Part shown: positions 22,006 to 35,100 of the stretch, one piece after another
Position numbering within the stretch: the stretch's first letter is position 1
How the letters are laid out: the number at the start of each line of letters is the position of its first letter
From: Gorsachius magnificus
Taxonomy: Eukaryota; Chordata; Aves; Pelecaniformes; Ardeidae
DNA length: 64,000 bases
Assembly: GCA_034008185.1 (NCBI GenBank)
Contig: CM067084.1
Coordinates: 44,529,099 to 44,593,098, forward strand
Reading direction: 5' to 3'
Position numbers and translations under genes: made by a program
The notes under the pieces: model-generated
What the model was told of the DNA's origin: nothing
The model's database searches: none
What the model saw: the letters and a program-made list of their open reading frames with translations, nothing else

Positions 22006-22275
22006 AATGCTTTTGCACAGTGGCCTCAAGTTGCTCCAGGACAGGTTTAGGTTAGACATTAGGAAAAATTTTTCCACAGAAAGGGTTGTTAAGCATTGGA
22101 ATGGGCTGCCCCAGGGAAGTGGTCGAGTCCCTGTCCCTGGAGGTATTTAAAAGACAGGTAGACAAGGTGCTTAGGGACATGGTTTAGTGGTGGGATGGTA
22201 GGGTTAGGTTGGCGGTTGCACTTGATGATCTTAAAGGTCTTTTCCAACCTAAAGGATTATATGATTATATGATAA
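22006..22275 (+). mobile_element. CR1 LINE 3' tail, plus strand
   Basis: It carries the same terminal block as the 49.1-kb CR1: 'gtttaggttagacattaggaaaaattt..cca', 'ttggaatgggctgcccc', 'gagtccctgtccctggaggtatttaaa', 'gtgcttagggacatggtttagtggtgggatgg', then 'cttaaaggtcttttccaacct' and an attatatgattatatgat tail. It is 5' truncated and its frame is not intact. The octamer tail has diverged from ATTCTATGA to ATTATATGA. Confidence 0.92.
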
Positions 22276-23254
22276 TTAGCAGGAATCAGTGAAAATTGCT
22301 TATAACTACAGGATAAAACATTTCGGTGGGAGATATGGGTTTCAGTTCATTCAGGAAGAGGCTGAATTTGTACCTAGATTTTCCATACTCTGGATAACTG
22401 TTCAAAGCGTGGATCCATCTTATGAAGAGAGAGGAAAGGGAATGGGTATTGTACAAGAAAGAAAGAAAGAAAGAAATTTAATGAAGAATGCTCTTATTCC
22501 AAGCAGAGTTTCTCAGAGGGAAAGGGTTGGGGGAAAAAAAAAGCTTAGCTTCTGAATCTTGACTATGTTTGCATAGGAGTTATGTTAACTCTTGAAAACT
22601 TCCAGGTGAGCAGATAGGCAGATCTCTAAAAGCCTAATTTAAAGATTAAAAGAAAACTAAACCAAATTGTTTGATGTCTGCAGTTTCAATGCCTCCAGAA
22701 AGAAATTACCTGTACGCACTTGTGACCATGAGACCTCAGTTCTGCACACAGATATCTAAATTTTAGTCTTCTGTAACTTTAGGAGGTCTTAAATAAGAGG
22801 ACTTTGTGACTGGATCCTGAAGAGGAAATGACAAGAAAAGTTTTGTGAAGCAATAAATATAGCAAAAGAAAAAGAAACATTTGGAAAATTATTGCCTTTA
22901 ATGAAATACTACCCTGAAAGGTTTAAAGAGTTGGGTTCATCAAGTAGTTCTCTTCTAGCCCACTTCATTCAAATACATAGGAATAAAATGCAGCCCACAG
23001 ATATCTATGAACCTAATATATAGGAATCCTGGGACTTTACACGGCCTAAAATCTTTATGGAAAGAGGTGTAAAATACATAGATATGCACACATACACACA
23101 TATTTTTATATATGCAGATACTTATGTGAGTATGTGTGTGCACTTTTAATAATTTCAGTGAATTTTGGTTTTATTAAACTGTGGAGCTGATAATAATAGA
23201 TTGACATCATGTGATACTTACAGATATTACAGAAGCTTCTTTGAACATCACCAG
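22276..23254. other. Non-coding spacer
   Basis: No gene recognised. A short (GAAA)n tract lies at about 22458-22478, and TA/CA-rich simple sequence at 23085-23145. Confidence 0.5.
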
Positions 23255-23259
23255 TCTAT
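23255..23259. repeat. Target-site duplication TCTAT, left copy
   Basis: Identical to 23863-23867 on the other side of the solo LTR. A five-base duplication fits ERVL-type integration. Confidence 0.8.
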
Positions 23260-23410
23260 TGTTGTGGTTTAACCCGTCTGGCAACTAAGCACCACGCAGC
23301 TGCTCGCTCACTCACCCCCCTCCCTCAGTGGGATGGGGGAGAGAATCGGAGAAAAGGAAAAAAAAGTAAGACCCGTGGGTTGAGACAGAGACAGTTTAAT
23401 AAGAGAGAAA

Positions 23411-23440
23411 AATAACAATAATAATAATAATAATAATAAT
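23411..23440. repeat. (AAT)n microsatellite within the solo LTR
   Basis: Eight or so uninterrupted AAT units preceded by aataac. Confidence 0.9.
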
Positions 23441-23529
23441 GGTAAGAAAATATACAGAATATATAAAACAAGTGATGCACAATGCAATTGCTCACCACCC
23501 GCTGACCGATGCCCAGCCCGTCCCGAGCA

Positions 23530-23601
23530 GCGATCACTCCCCCCGGGCCGCGATCACACAGCCCGAGCTGCGACCACTCTGCCCGCGACCGACCGACCGA
23601 C
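23530..23601. repeat. Three 20-bp GC-rich tandem units plus (GACC)n
   Basis: Units start with gcgaTCACTC, gcgaTCACAC and gcgaCCACTC at 23530, 23550 and 23570, exactly 20 bp apart. They are followed by cgaccgaccgaccgac (about 23586-23601). Confidence 0.85.
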
Positions 23602-23862
23602 TAACCCCCCCCGAGCATGACGTTATATGGTATGGAATAGCTCTTTGGACACTTTGGGTCCTAGCTGTGCTGTACTCCCAGCTTGTTATGCATCTGGCCG
23701 AGCAGGAGAAGCTCAAAAAGTCCTTGAGCAGTCTGAGCACTGCTTGGCAACAACTAAAAACATCAGCGTGTTATCAACATTCTTCTAGCACTAAATCCAA
23801 AGCACAGCACTATGCTAGCTTCTGTGAAGAAAATTAACTCTATCCCAGCTGAAACCAGGACA

Positions 23863-23867
23863 TCTAT
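23863..23867. repeat. Target-site duplication TCTAT, right copy
   Basis: Identical to 23255-23259. Confidence 0.8.
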
Positions 23868-26800
23868 CTACTTTAACTGGCAGATAATGAAACAAATATT
23901 TTATGCAGGGAGTTTTGATGGACAGCACAGTCTCTTTCTGTGTAACCTAACATTCAGACAAGTTAGAATGTTGGGCCTAGATTTAATTTTTAAGAATTTA
24001 AGATTACAATTATTATGTCTGGTATTCAAATGTTGAAAAAATATTATAATACTCAACACAGTATATAGATGATTTATAAGTTGCCTATGAATAACTGTTT
24101 ATAGCACATGTCCCAAATATATTAGATGGAATGTAACAATATTTGCCAATGTAATATGCATACCTGCACATTTATTTTCTACTGAATGCCAAAAGCATGT
24201 CCAGAAATGTAGAATGCACAGAATATATTGTTCCTTTCTCCAGGCTTTCATAACTTAAATATCAAATTGGATTTATATACACATGCTTCTTAGCACTAAA
24301 ACCCCCATAATTTTAACATGATATAGGTGTATCCAGAAAAAAACCTGCTGTAGCATATTACATCTTTTTCTTTGGCTTTCTGTATTGGCTTTATAGACAT
24401 TTTCTTGATTCATTTTTCAGGAAGATAAATGAATCCTCAGGGTTGGTTACATAAAAGTTTATAGAGGATTAGAAAGCTATCAGTGGTGTTTACACAAATT
24501 AACAAAAGTTGTCAATTAATGCTGCAAACATTTAAGATCAATTGCTATTTAATGGTATGTAATAATCTCATGAAAATAATTTTAGGAATGCACTAGAGTT
24601 TTTATGTTATGGACATTAAACAAATACAAAAGTACATGTGAACATCACCTGTGATAAGATGCAAGAAATAATATTCCTCTCCTCACTTATAAACAAGTAG
24701 ATGGGACTTCATTCTTATTAATACTTATCACATGAAATTGCCCACAAAATCAGTCAGTTTACATCACTATAAAGGCAAACTGAGGTCATAATGAGGCATG
24801 AAAGGCCCTGTTATCACTTTCTAAAACATATAAAAATAAAGACACATCCCTTAAGACCTTCCAAATTCCTTTGAATGCTTTATCACTCAAAAGTTAGTCT
24901 TCTAGAATAAAGAACAAACAGCCCTTTTGTGTATTTGATTGCCTACAAAAATATTCGAGATATTAATTTTTACTATAAATGCACTAATATTTAAGTAAAT
25001 TAAGCTATATTTCATAAATATAAAAAAGCAAATTGGTTGTAAAGTTTTATGAGATATATAACTAATTAATAATTTATTTACTTTTTTTTTTTTTTTTTTA
25101 AATTAGGTTTACATCTCATACTTTCGTTTCAGGGGGAAAAGAAAAAAAAAAAACAAACGTAAAGGATATAAGAGAGTTGCTCTTGGATTGCTCAGTAAAA
25201 TAGTGAAAAGTCCCAAACTGGGATGGACAAAGAACAAGGACCCAGAACAGTAGTACGCTGAAGATATATATGTTTGTCAGTAGTCTTTCTCCTTACCTGA
25301 AATTTCTGTAAGATTCTTCCCCTCAAAGGTTAAGGTCCAAAAGTAGAACTCACCAAACCTCGATCTTTGGATGATGCCTTTTAACTACAGAGGCACTCTG
25401 GGAAAGAATACAATATGTCTTGTGTTTGAGGGTTTTGTGGTGGTTTTTTAATTTAATTTTATTGTCCCAGAGGTAAAACCAACATATTAATACATATTAT
25501 TTAAAAATATAAAGTTTATACATCCAGGATATAGAAACTGTAACTAAGTCTTATCCAAGAGCAAAGAAACTCTTTTTGCTACTTTTATGGAATTGAGTAG
25601 TTTAAGATATACCTAATGTCTTTGGGGCATCATTTTATATCAGGAGAAATGTGTTTCCAAGGGCATCTGGTTTTAAAGAATTTCTCATACTTCTCTTTCA
25701 AGGTCCATGTAGAAGTCTGTTGTATGAGAACATTAGTTCTTCCAACAGAAAAAAAAATTGCTTTGGTACATAAATTTATCTTTTTTTGCAGCCATCTTTG
25801 CCTTAGGAAGCCCCAAGGCCATGCAACTCAAATAATATCTGAGAGCATCACTTTAGTTCCTTAAGTTTCAGCTGACAAGGTGCCCTTGGTGCAAAAAAGC
25901 TTAGGGCATCAGACTAACATACGATTTTAGAAAACTGTGTCTTTGAGAAGACAGAAAGAAGGGATTTCTTTAGAAAAACTGTGAGGCCATCAGACTTGAA
26001 CTCCCATATTAAGTCAGGTAATTATATCAAGCCCCTCAGTTACAGCCAAAGAAATGTGCACTTCAGGATGTTAATCCATGCCAAATAAAAATACAACTAA
26101 ATGAACAAATAAACAAGCAAGCAAACTTCCCCAAAGATGCCTTAGGGCATGGGCTTTGTTCAGGTAGTTTTTTGCTAGGATACCCCAATGGCATAAATGA
26201 ATAATAAAATGCAGTAGACAGACCATATCCCAGGTAGACCACACACAACTGAAGAGAAAGATAAAGGAGCCCATTTTCACATAATTTTTTGTAAGGTAAG
26301 AAAAATGTGAATTGAAAAGGAAAGAAGAAATGAACGTTAATAAATAAAGAGAACTTAAAATGGAAATGGAGAAAGCAGAAGGCAGAACAGGATGAGGATG
26401 AGAGAAAATAGACGAGCAAGTGGTTAAAAAGAGAGGAGGAAGGAAGGCAGATGGTTCAGCAGGGAATGACAGAGATTCTTTACATGTTATAGTATTATAT
26501 GCTGTAGTAACACTATTATTGTTATAGACCATGATATATTTTATATATAAATTATTACTATGTTATATGTTATATTTAAAAGTAGCACTTTTACAGACAA
26601 ACTTTTGATATAGGCAGGGGTAGAATTTTAAAACAGAAAGTAGAAGAAATTTCTTCTTCAAAAATTTATAGTTTTACTGAGACACAACAAGAGTATGCAA
26701 TTATAGATCATCCAGAATAGAAGAGCAGTAGATAGGAAAACACAAGCAGCAAAAGTAGCTTGCATTCAGCCAGGTCATATGTATAAAATGGATATTCAAA

Positions 26801-29800
26801 ATACCTTCAGAAGAGATTCCCATCTTTAATATTTGTTGATTCTTGTAGGAGTCACGGCACATGTCTGTACCGAGAGTTATGAGAGACAGATGAAAGCAGG
26901 ATAGAAGGAAGACAGAGGTTTTCGTGTCTAATATTCTATCTCTGTCTTTATACAAAATACAGGGTAGAGTTATTCAGCTCAGGAACAGCTAGAAATAGTT
27001 TGTAGTAACTATGGAATTTGCTTTGTGAAACACATTACTTATTAATTAAACTATATAGGAGAGGGTTTTTGTATACAAGCAGTAAGTATATTTATCCCAC
27101 AGACATTTACCACCTCAAAGCAATGCCATGAGAGCTTGAGCAGGAAGGACGAAGGGCAGCTCTGCACACTTTCAAGGATCAAGCAAGCTGTTGATAGTAA
27201 AGGCTGCGTTAAACACTTGTGACACATAGGATATGGGAATATGCTACCCATCTTACTGATTTTAATCTTCTTTTTTGATTAAGAAAATGCTCTGTATAAA
27301 AATTCTTGTTCCACAGCGATGTACTTAAAACTTTTATGGAGAAGAGCTGGGATTATCCCTGGTACCTCCATGGCTTGCAGAATTTTTATTTAGTTGCTTT
27401 AAATTAGAATTTGGCCTCTGTTAAGGAGAGATCAAAGCATAGAGGAAGAAAGAAGGTCATATGCATTCTTAATTGACTTTGCTGAACGCATGAGGAAATT
27501 CTGTCTTTTGAAGTGAGGACATCAGAAAAATCCAGTGAATAGACTTCTCATATGCTGACTCCATATAAGCTATTGATTCCTTATTTGGTGGCAACTGAGG
27601 CAAGTTAAATGTTATCTGAAGGGTTAGATTTCTGCTAGCTGCTGAAAACCTTGGACGGTTAGCTTGCTGAAAGAGTTCTGAAGTGCTTAGAGAAGAAGTT
27701 ATATGCTGTCATTCTTCTCAAAAGTGTCCATGTGATGCGTGCTATGTAATACAATTGCAGGAGGAATAAAAAAAAACCCACTCTGAAAGAATTTTTGTCT
27801 GTCTCTCAGTAAATCTGCCATCTTTGTCATAGTGTTAAAGCTAAACCCATGCATTTGAAAACATTAAATGAGAGAATGTAGGTGGAGAAATCTATATAAA
27901 AAAACATGAGAGTATTTGTAGAGTATAAAGACCATTTGTACAGTATAAAGCACACATAGAGCATAAAGAGTAGTACAGTATTTACTGATTTATATGTTTG
28001 AAAAGTATTCATAGAATTAAAAATATATGTATAAACATTTTATACCAGTTTCAATGCTTTGGGTGTACATTAAATACTGAGTATCAACACAGTGGAGATA
28101 TTGAAAATTGTGATTATTAGAATGATTATTTCTTATATGTACTTTTCACACATACATTTTCATAAATAGAGGAGCATTCAGTTCAACTTTCAAGTTATTT
28201 TCAGTCATTAACTTTTAGTGGCACAAGCCTTTTCAAGGGCCTATATTTGAGTACTAGAGGAAAAATACTGTCTATTTCTATGTATCTACAGGGGAAAAAA
28301 AGAAAATTCTAGGTGAATTATTTAACAGTCATTTAACACTTCTAAATCTGTGACTGCAAGGATCACAGAAAACTCAGAAAAAAATGCAGATGCCAGTATT
28401 TTAAAATTTTTATGCAGGGAAAATCTATAGCCTTTCTGAAATTATACATTATTCTATGTTTTTAAGAAATCTTTGATGCTTAAACTCTTTAACAAAATAT
28501 TGCTGCCAGACAGATTATCAATTCATTTCCTTTTATGATCCTGTTACTTACTAACTCTTGGTCAACATGGTACCTAGAAGCATAGAGTATAATTTTTACT
28601 TCAGTGTTACCAAAACCATTCAAACTATGCTGAAGGAAAAATAGGAAAAAGAACAGATGATGAGATCAAGGCAATTAGGTGAAGCCTTTATATTCAGAGA
28701 GGTGAAGGGAATTTAAAACCTGGCACCATTTGCATAAAAGTGACATCTGAGTGAGATTGAGAAAGGAGGAGTTGAAAGACTATTAGGTACATGAGGGATT
28801 AAAAGAAGGATTAAGCCCTGGAAGGCAGATGGCATGAAAATTCAAGTACATGGCACAGGTCAGAGCACCTACAAAGTTGTCACTTAATGGGAAAGTGTTA
28901 GGGGAACAGATAACTGCCTGTCACAGGACAGAGTAATTGGACAGACAAGGACTGACAACAAGACAGAAAGTGTCACAACACCAATGATATAACATTGAAC
29001 CTGGTTTCAAATGTTTTGTACAAAAAAAGTCATGAAAGACTATGTTATCTTGGTTAGATTTTACATACCATGACAATTCCAGGTATTCCTTCCCCAGTGG
29101 AAAGTTCACTACTAAACTCAGAGGCAGAATCCAGTTCTTCCTAGCTTTTCTTCTGGGTTTCTTCTCAGCTAGATTCATTCCTTATGAGGAATTTCAAGAG
29201 AAATCTTTTATCTCCAGGAGACATCAGGCCAAGTTTATGCCTCATGGCTCTGTGCAAGAGGTGGACATGAAGTAAAGGGGAGAAACGTTGCACCTCTATG
29301 TGCCAGACTAACCCACTGCATTGTCTGTGGTGGCTGGTTGGGGCAGCACTTTGGGGGTCATACAAGAGATGCTAGGGGACCAGCACAGGCTGTCTGTGCT
29401 CACTCCTGGATGGTGCCATTCACCCATGGGATGGTCAGTGCATGCTGGCAGCTGCCACACTCAGCTGCCCACCCTTTTGCCAGGGTGGTGCCATCTGCCC
29501 CACAGAGCATGGAAGCTGTGCAAAATTGTGCATGGGTTTGTGCCATTCAAGTGTTTTGGTATCTGAGTCTATTTAGTCTCCTCACTTTCACTTTGGTCTG
29601 AAACTGTGACAGCCACTGAAACTCAAGAGTTTTCAATAGGTGTTATCTTGGGATTTTGTGTCCATCTGTGTTATCACTCAAAACTGAGTTGAATCACAAC
29701 AGAATGTGGATGTGAAAACTGTACAAAGGAAAAAGCATGGATGAATTTTGCAGAGAACAGTTGTCCAAATTGAAAAATCTCACCTGCAAAGTTTTAAGAA

Positions 29801-31840
29801 AACATCATAATTCTGAACATTGATGTGCAAAAAAAGGATCTGCACACACTATCCAACCTGCAGGTGTGTGATTACTGTACTCCTTAATAATATAATTTTG
29901 TTTACATCTTCCTGCTCCTTAACCTATATTTGCACTGTAGAAATTAATATAAGTTTTTTAGAAAAAAACTATTGGGAATAGAGACATTCAAAGGCAAAGC
30001 CCTCTTTAGTTATTCTGAGGCCCACAGATTTACTGAGAAAGAAATGAAAATTAGACTTGGATCTAGAGATCCTTGGCAACAGAATATCATATAAACTACT
30101 AAGCATGTGGTATTTCTTTCCTTATTTTTGCTTTCAATCTGTTGGTAACTCATACCTTAGAAAAGGGTATTTTCTCTATTTAATAACACCATAAGCAGTC
30201 AGATATAGTTTTATAATAAATTTTTCTTCCTGTTTATCTTGTTTTGATTACGTAGCACTTTCTCAAGTACTACTTCTGTCCACTAATTATGTTCTGTAAA
30301 ATATTGGTCATAGCATGACTGCTTTTAGAATAACTTGTTTTTTGAACATGGCTTTTTGCTATTAAGTGGTTTTGTGGTTCCTGAAATCATAAAATAACAG
30401 CTGAGACATAATTTTTGCAGTCAGTAAATGTAAATGTCCCCAAGTAGTCATTACAGGCACCACTTGTTTATTTGATGGAGATAGCTTATTATTTGTGGCT
30501 GAAGTGTCTGGGCAAGCACACTTAACATCATTTGAGTGTTTATTATGAAAGAATTCAAATGTTATGAACCATATTTCTCCCTACAAATTAAGATGGTTTC
30601 CTTAGGTGAGTACAGCAGCTTTTTGTTTTGTGTTACACAAAATGGCACTTATATATAGAAAATAAAAAAATCATTGGAAATCTATTAGAGCTGTTGAACT
30701 TTGTAATATATTGTGGTTTCCATTTGGTAAAGGTTTGCAAGGGGATGGGTTAAAACATTTATGACAACAAAATTGTAAAGAAAATACGAACACAAAGGCA
30801 ACTTTGTATATTTTTGCCATATTTCATTGATATTTAACTCAAGTGCTAAAGATGTACACAATCTGATTACTTATAGATATGTAAGTGTAATCCTGCAAAC
30901 ATTTATGCATGTGCTTACTTGGGTCAATGAGACTACTCATGAATTACAGCCAATAGGTCTTTTTTTTATAAGCACTTACTGCCTGGCATTATGCTCAATA
31001 CGCAAAAGGTAATGGATTATTCATGGCAACAAGTACATAAACTACTAATAAATGTTTGCAGGATGGGCCTTAAGAAAATTTGCAGGATTCATGTTGTCCG
31101 ATATTAAATTCTATCTGCAAATAAAATGAAGTTTGTAATAAGAAACAAGCTTCATAGGTGTAGAGTAATCTATGGGTTTTGTAGCTTATCATTTTAACAT
31201 TGCATTAGCCTCTCTGGAAGCCTGGGCTTCATTCCCAAGCAGAGCCTAAGGCACTTTTGAAACTAGAAATGTGGGGTTTTTTTCAAGTGCTATCAGCAAA
31301 ATAAAGTTGAGCAAAAGTTAAAAGGAGTGTTGAGTTAACATCATTGTCATGTTTAAATCAATTCACTTTGCGTCCTTTCAATTTTCCACATACACCGTAG
31401 TGAATAGATCTATTGTCAGAACAGCTTCTCATTAGAACATCAAAAACTGAAGTGAAATTATGGGAAATGGGTGTAATTCACCAGAATACAGATATTTTGG
31501 CTGATTGGTATCATGCCATGAACATCTGGTTAACAAGAAAATGAAACAAAGTTCATATTTACCTTGTCTTGGTAGCAGTAATGTTGTAGTTATATCTATG
31601 ATATTCAGAGTGTCCTTAAAGAAGGCAAAGTTTGTAGGGAAAGGTTAGACCAATTTTTGTTAGGCCAATTGATTGTTAGACCAAATGAGAGAGCTCAAAA
31701 AGGATGAGGTGGGTTTTTCAGAAAGACCTACTTCAGACCTGTAAGCCAAATCCTTTGCTAATTTTCTGATTTGCTAGACAAGCTACTAGCTGTTATTACC
31801 TAGCCTTTCAAACCACACCTCATGCATTTGCTTCATTATG
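23868..31840. other. AT-rich unique-looking DNA, no gene recognised
   Basis: Eight kilobases without a recognisable exon, RNA gene or transposon. Minor features are a T-run at 25082-25099, an A-run at 25142-25152, decayed 20-bp repeats at about 27915-27975, and a GC-richer island at 29280-29530 of unknown origin. The minus-strand frame of 153 codons at 26071-26532 is a low-complexity, Leu/Phe/Ser-rich translation of purine-rich DNA. Confidence 0.5.
27913..27978. repeat. Short degenerate tandem, period about 20 bp
   Basis: The block 'gag/cag/gca-tataaag' recurs three times (gagtataaag, cagtataaag, gcataaag) at intervals of about 20 bp. Confidence 0.5.
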
Positions 31841-31844
31841 GCAG

Positions 31845-32086
31845 TGCAAAGGAGATAGAGTTGGTAAATCTGATTCAAGCTCATTTATCGGTACCTGGAA
31901 ATGTAAATCCAGTTGCACGTTCTGTCATCTTACAGCAATGTATCAACTGGATTCAAGAAGAATTTTTGAATCCTGACAAGCCACTACAGTCATTTATCAA
32001 CAGGAAAGAACATCTATTTCTCCATAAAAAAAGAAAAGAATTATTCACTAAATTCACAGTTCATTCTGAAAAGAGAAAAAAAAAAG
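31845..32086 (+). CDS. Possible host coding exon, unidentified
   Basis: An open frame surrounds 31845-32086. Its left edge could be an acceptor (ttatggcag|t), though the pyrimidine tract is weak. Its right edge is a candidate donor (aaag|gtaaaa with GT at 32087). The translation has a more protein-like composition than other frames here: KEIELVNLIQAHL, then ILQQCINWIQEEF, then a lysine-rich end. I do not recognise the family. It could instead be a chance frame, a decayed exon or an unannotated transposon piece. The nominal length of 242 bases would change phase across the exon. Confidence 0.25.
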
Positions 32087-32149
32087 GTAAAAAATATTCT
32101 AGTAGGTTAGTTGTTCAAAATTATTTTCACTACCCATGAAAAAGCAGCT

Positions 32150-35100
32150 GCTGTCAACAAGATTGTTAGTGGAAAGAAAATCCATGCCTCTCAGAAAAGT
32201 GTGTGCAGTAATGCAAGTTACTTTCTACCATGTAAATTAATATCCACCTGAGCACCATCACTCAAAACCAGAAGCCTGTAGAATGTACACAACTGCAGGT
32301 TTATCCCTTGAAATTCATTAAAACCTCTTCTAGAGGCACAGGCTTTCTTTTTTTATTCAGGATAAAAAGGGTTTATACAAGGTCCTAAAGACCAGTCAAG
32401 AGACTCATGGCTTTAAGTCCCAAATTCAGATAGCAGTTTAATCCTTTTTGAATTAAGCACATTCCTACATTTTACCTTCTCCTACTCCTTGTTTTACAGA
32501 GCTGACTGAAATACTAATAATGAAGAAGATAAAGAGCATTACAAAATGATGGCATTATTCAATGGGAAAAATCGATGATATGAAAGCACAGAAAACCATC
32601 AAAAGAATGAAGCTGTTAAGGATGCATCAAGCTGTGGGTGAGGAAACAACCGAACTCCCAAACACAAGCATCCTCTCTTACCGAGAAGTTTCCAGGTGTA
32701 CTGCAGCAATCAGAGAGGTGCAGCCTAAAGGCATGGGGGCTGCTGGTGATACCTAATCAAAGAGAGGAGCAGGTGCTGTGCTAGAAGCCCCCTCAGGCTC
32801 TAGAGAGCAGTGCTAGAAATCTTGGCAGCCACAGTGTGCCTTCAGCCCACAGGGAGGGACTTACTGCGAATGTGTGTTTAGGGTAAGGAAGTGAGGCTAA
32901 TTTTCTTTATAATTCCCCTTTAAATTTTTTTCCCCTACAAACACAAGTAAATTATTAGCTGTGTCAAAACATGGTTCTGGCAAAATGAGGATATATTTGT
33001 AGGATGTGAGTTTATTCATACCTTCAGCTAGGGAGACACGAATTACTCCTTACTAATGCAGCTCCAGACATATTCAGCTTTGAATGTCGCTCATCAAGAT
33101 CTTGTGAAAAGTCAGTAGAAGTATATAACAGTGTTTCTAAAGATGAAGCATAATTTCCTAACATTTCCTATGATGCACCCACAAGATAAATTGCATATGT
33201 GTAAATACACATCTGGGGTTCATGAAAGCTTTAGGAATGTGTTCCACAGAATGCTGTTTGCAAAACTATCATTATGTTTCCTCACACTTTAAATTCAAAT
33301 ACTTTCTGATGAAAGGTGTTTGTAATTAACAAAAATGGATTGGGAACTAAATGAAAGTTAACTTTATGTGAACCAAGGGAACAACGTTAGTAGCGTAAAG
33401 CTAGCGGCAGTAGCGGAAATATACTGTAGCACCCACAAAACCTGCTTTAATTTTCTAAAAATACATACCAGTGTACTGATGTTTATAAAATATGTTTGAA
33501 AGCACAATGCCAGCACCAGCATTACAGAAATGTACAGTTGCATGCTGAAAGCCGTGGTGAATGTTGTAAAACTACAAATCAGGACATACTCAGCAGCAAC
33601 ACCGTAACATTGCATTTCAGATCTTGCACAAGTCAGCAGGAACATTACACAAATTCGTATCAGGGTATGTTCAAAGTCATATCTTGGACTCTTACTGTTG
33701 TAGCTAGCCCTTTTCTTTTATACCTCCTACCTATCTTCATAATCTTTTGCAGTGTGTTAAATTTTTACTTCCCATAAAACAGAAACTGGCCCTCATAATT
33801 GATGTGTAAAGCCAGGTTATCCTATGGTGAAATCCAAATCATAACAGATGTTCACATAATAATGCACACAAAATGTGCGTGAAATCCATATGAAAACCCT
33901 GTATTTACCAGAACTCTAGCTACCCTGAAGATCTGTATTTATAATAAACTTCTTCATAAGAGCTTAACACTCAACAACTTGTTATCAACTTTTGGTAGTG
34001 AGACTTCAAAATAAATGCTGTTCTTGTTATTGCAGCTTAACAGAAAAGCATATATGCAAGAAAAATTACACTAAACAGAGTTTTCGTTTTCTTTCAGGGT
34101 TTCTAAAGTTAATATCTTAGTGTACTAACATTTCTGTGACCACAAGGCGATTTGCAGCAACTTTTTATCTGTATGTGGTTTAAAACTTGAGTTTCTCAAT
34201 GCTACTAAGCAGTTTTAGGGGTTTTTTTTGCAGTGGTGTTGAAGAAGTTGTGGATGTTGCACTGCAAGATTCTGATCTCTAGACAGGACTAGGTTTGTTG
34301 CTACATACAATTCATCATGTGGGTGGTACACACAGCTAGCACATTGTTGCCATGGATAGGAAGAAAACGCAGAAACGCAAACTCTGTCTTAATAATAGAA
34401 TTTTTACAATAGCATTTTGGCTAGGGGGAAGCTTCATATAAACAGTATCTCACATAAAGAAGTGATGTTCTGCACTTAGGTAGGATGCTTCAGAATAGGG
34501 GAATAGCTCAGGAGGAGAGAATATCTTTCTAGTTACGTGCCCTTACATCACACACAGTTATGCATCTTACTAAAATTGCACCGTCTGTCACAAATCGTGT
34601 GCAGACCCTGACAACAGTCAGCCGGGGAGATCAGGTTGTGGCCTCAACTCCTTGTAGAGACTTCTTCTCAGCAACGCTACAGAAAGGATGGACGTATGGG
34701 TGAGGAATTGGATTTAAGTCTGCTTGAGACTTCATTGCTTCAGAGGGGATTTTTGAAGACATATAACTGGATTCTATGATCCTTGTACTGCCTGTATAGT
34801 CCAAAGGAAGAGAATTCTTTTAGGAGGCCTGATGCTTTGGGCTGTATATAGACAAGAAAAATTTCCAATCCAATGTTGGTTTGAACTGAATTAACTCCGT
34901 CAGTATCACTGTAGAGTCTCACATCATGTATCTCAGAGCGCAGCAAATTTTTTTAATCATTTAACCCATTTATTTCATGGTTACTACTGGGTGCTGGATT
35001 TTATAGACAGTATTCTCTAAGAGACCATAGCCTATACCTGTCTTTGCTGAGGAGAACTACCTGAAAGGCTAGAGTGCTATCAAAAGTTGATAAAAGCTTG

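Larger units (their letters stand above)
23260..23862 (-). mobile_element. ERVL-type solo LTR, 603 bp, minus orientation
   Basis: On the minus strand it starts TGTCCTGGTTTCAGCTGGGATAG and ends GGTTAAACCACAACA, so both termini (TG and CA) are intact. The flanking five bases are a perfect direct repeat (TCTAT). No internal proviral sequence lies on either side, so it is a solo LTR left by recombination. It carries a GC- and CpG-rich stretch with a 20-bp tandem triplicate, an (AAT)n microsatellite and, on the minus strand, an attaaa-like polyadenylation signal near 23398. The plus-strand frame 23439-23837 is an antisense by-product. Confidence 0.92.

Noticed and set aside
23439..23837. Plus-strand open frame of 132 codons
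   Set aside because: It lies antisense within the ERVL-type solo LTR and is explained by it.
26071..26532. Minus-strand frame of 153 codons with hydrophobic stretches
   Set aside because: The plus strand is purine-rich here, so the minus strand necessarily encodes Leu/Phe/Ser. There are no splice or family features, and an overlapping alternate frame is also open.
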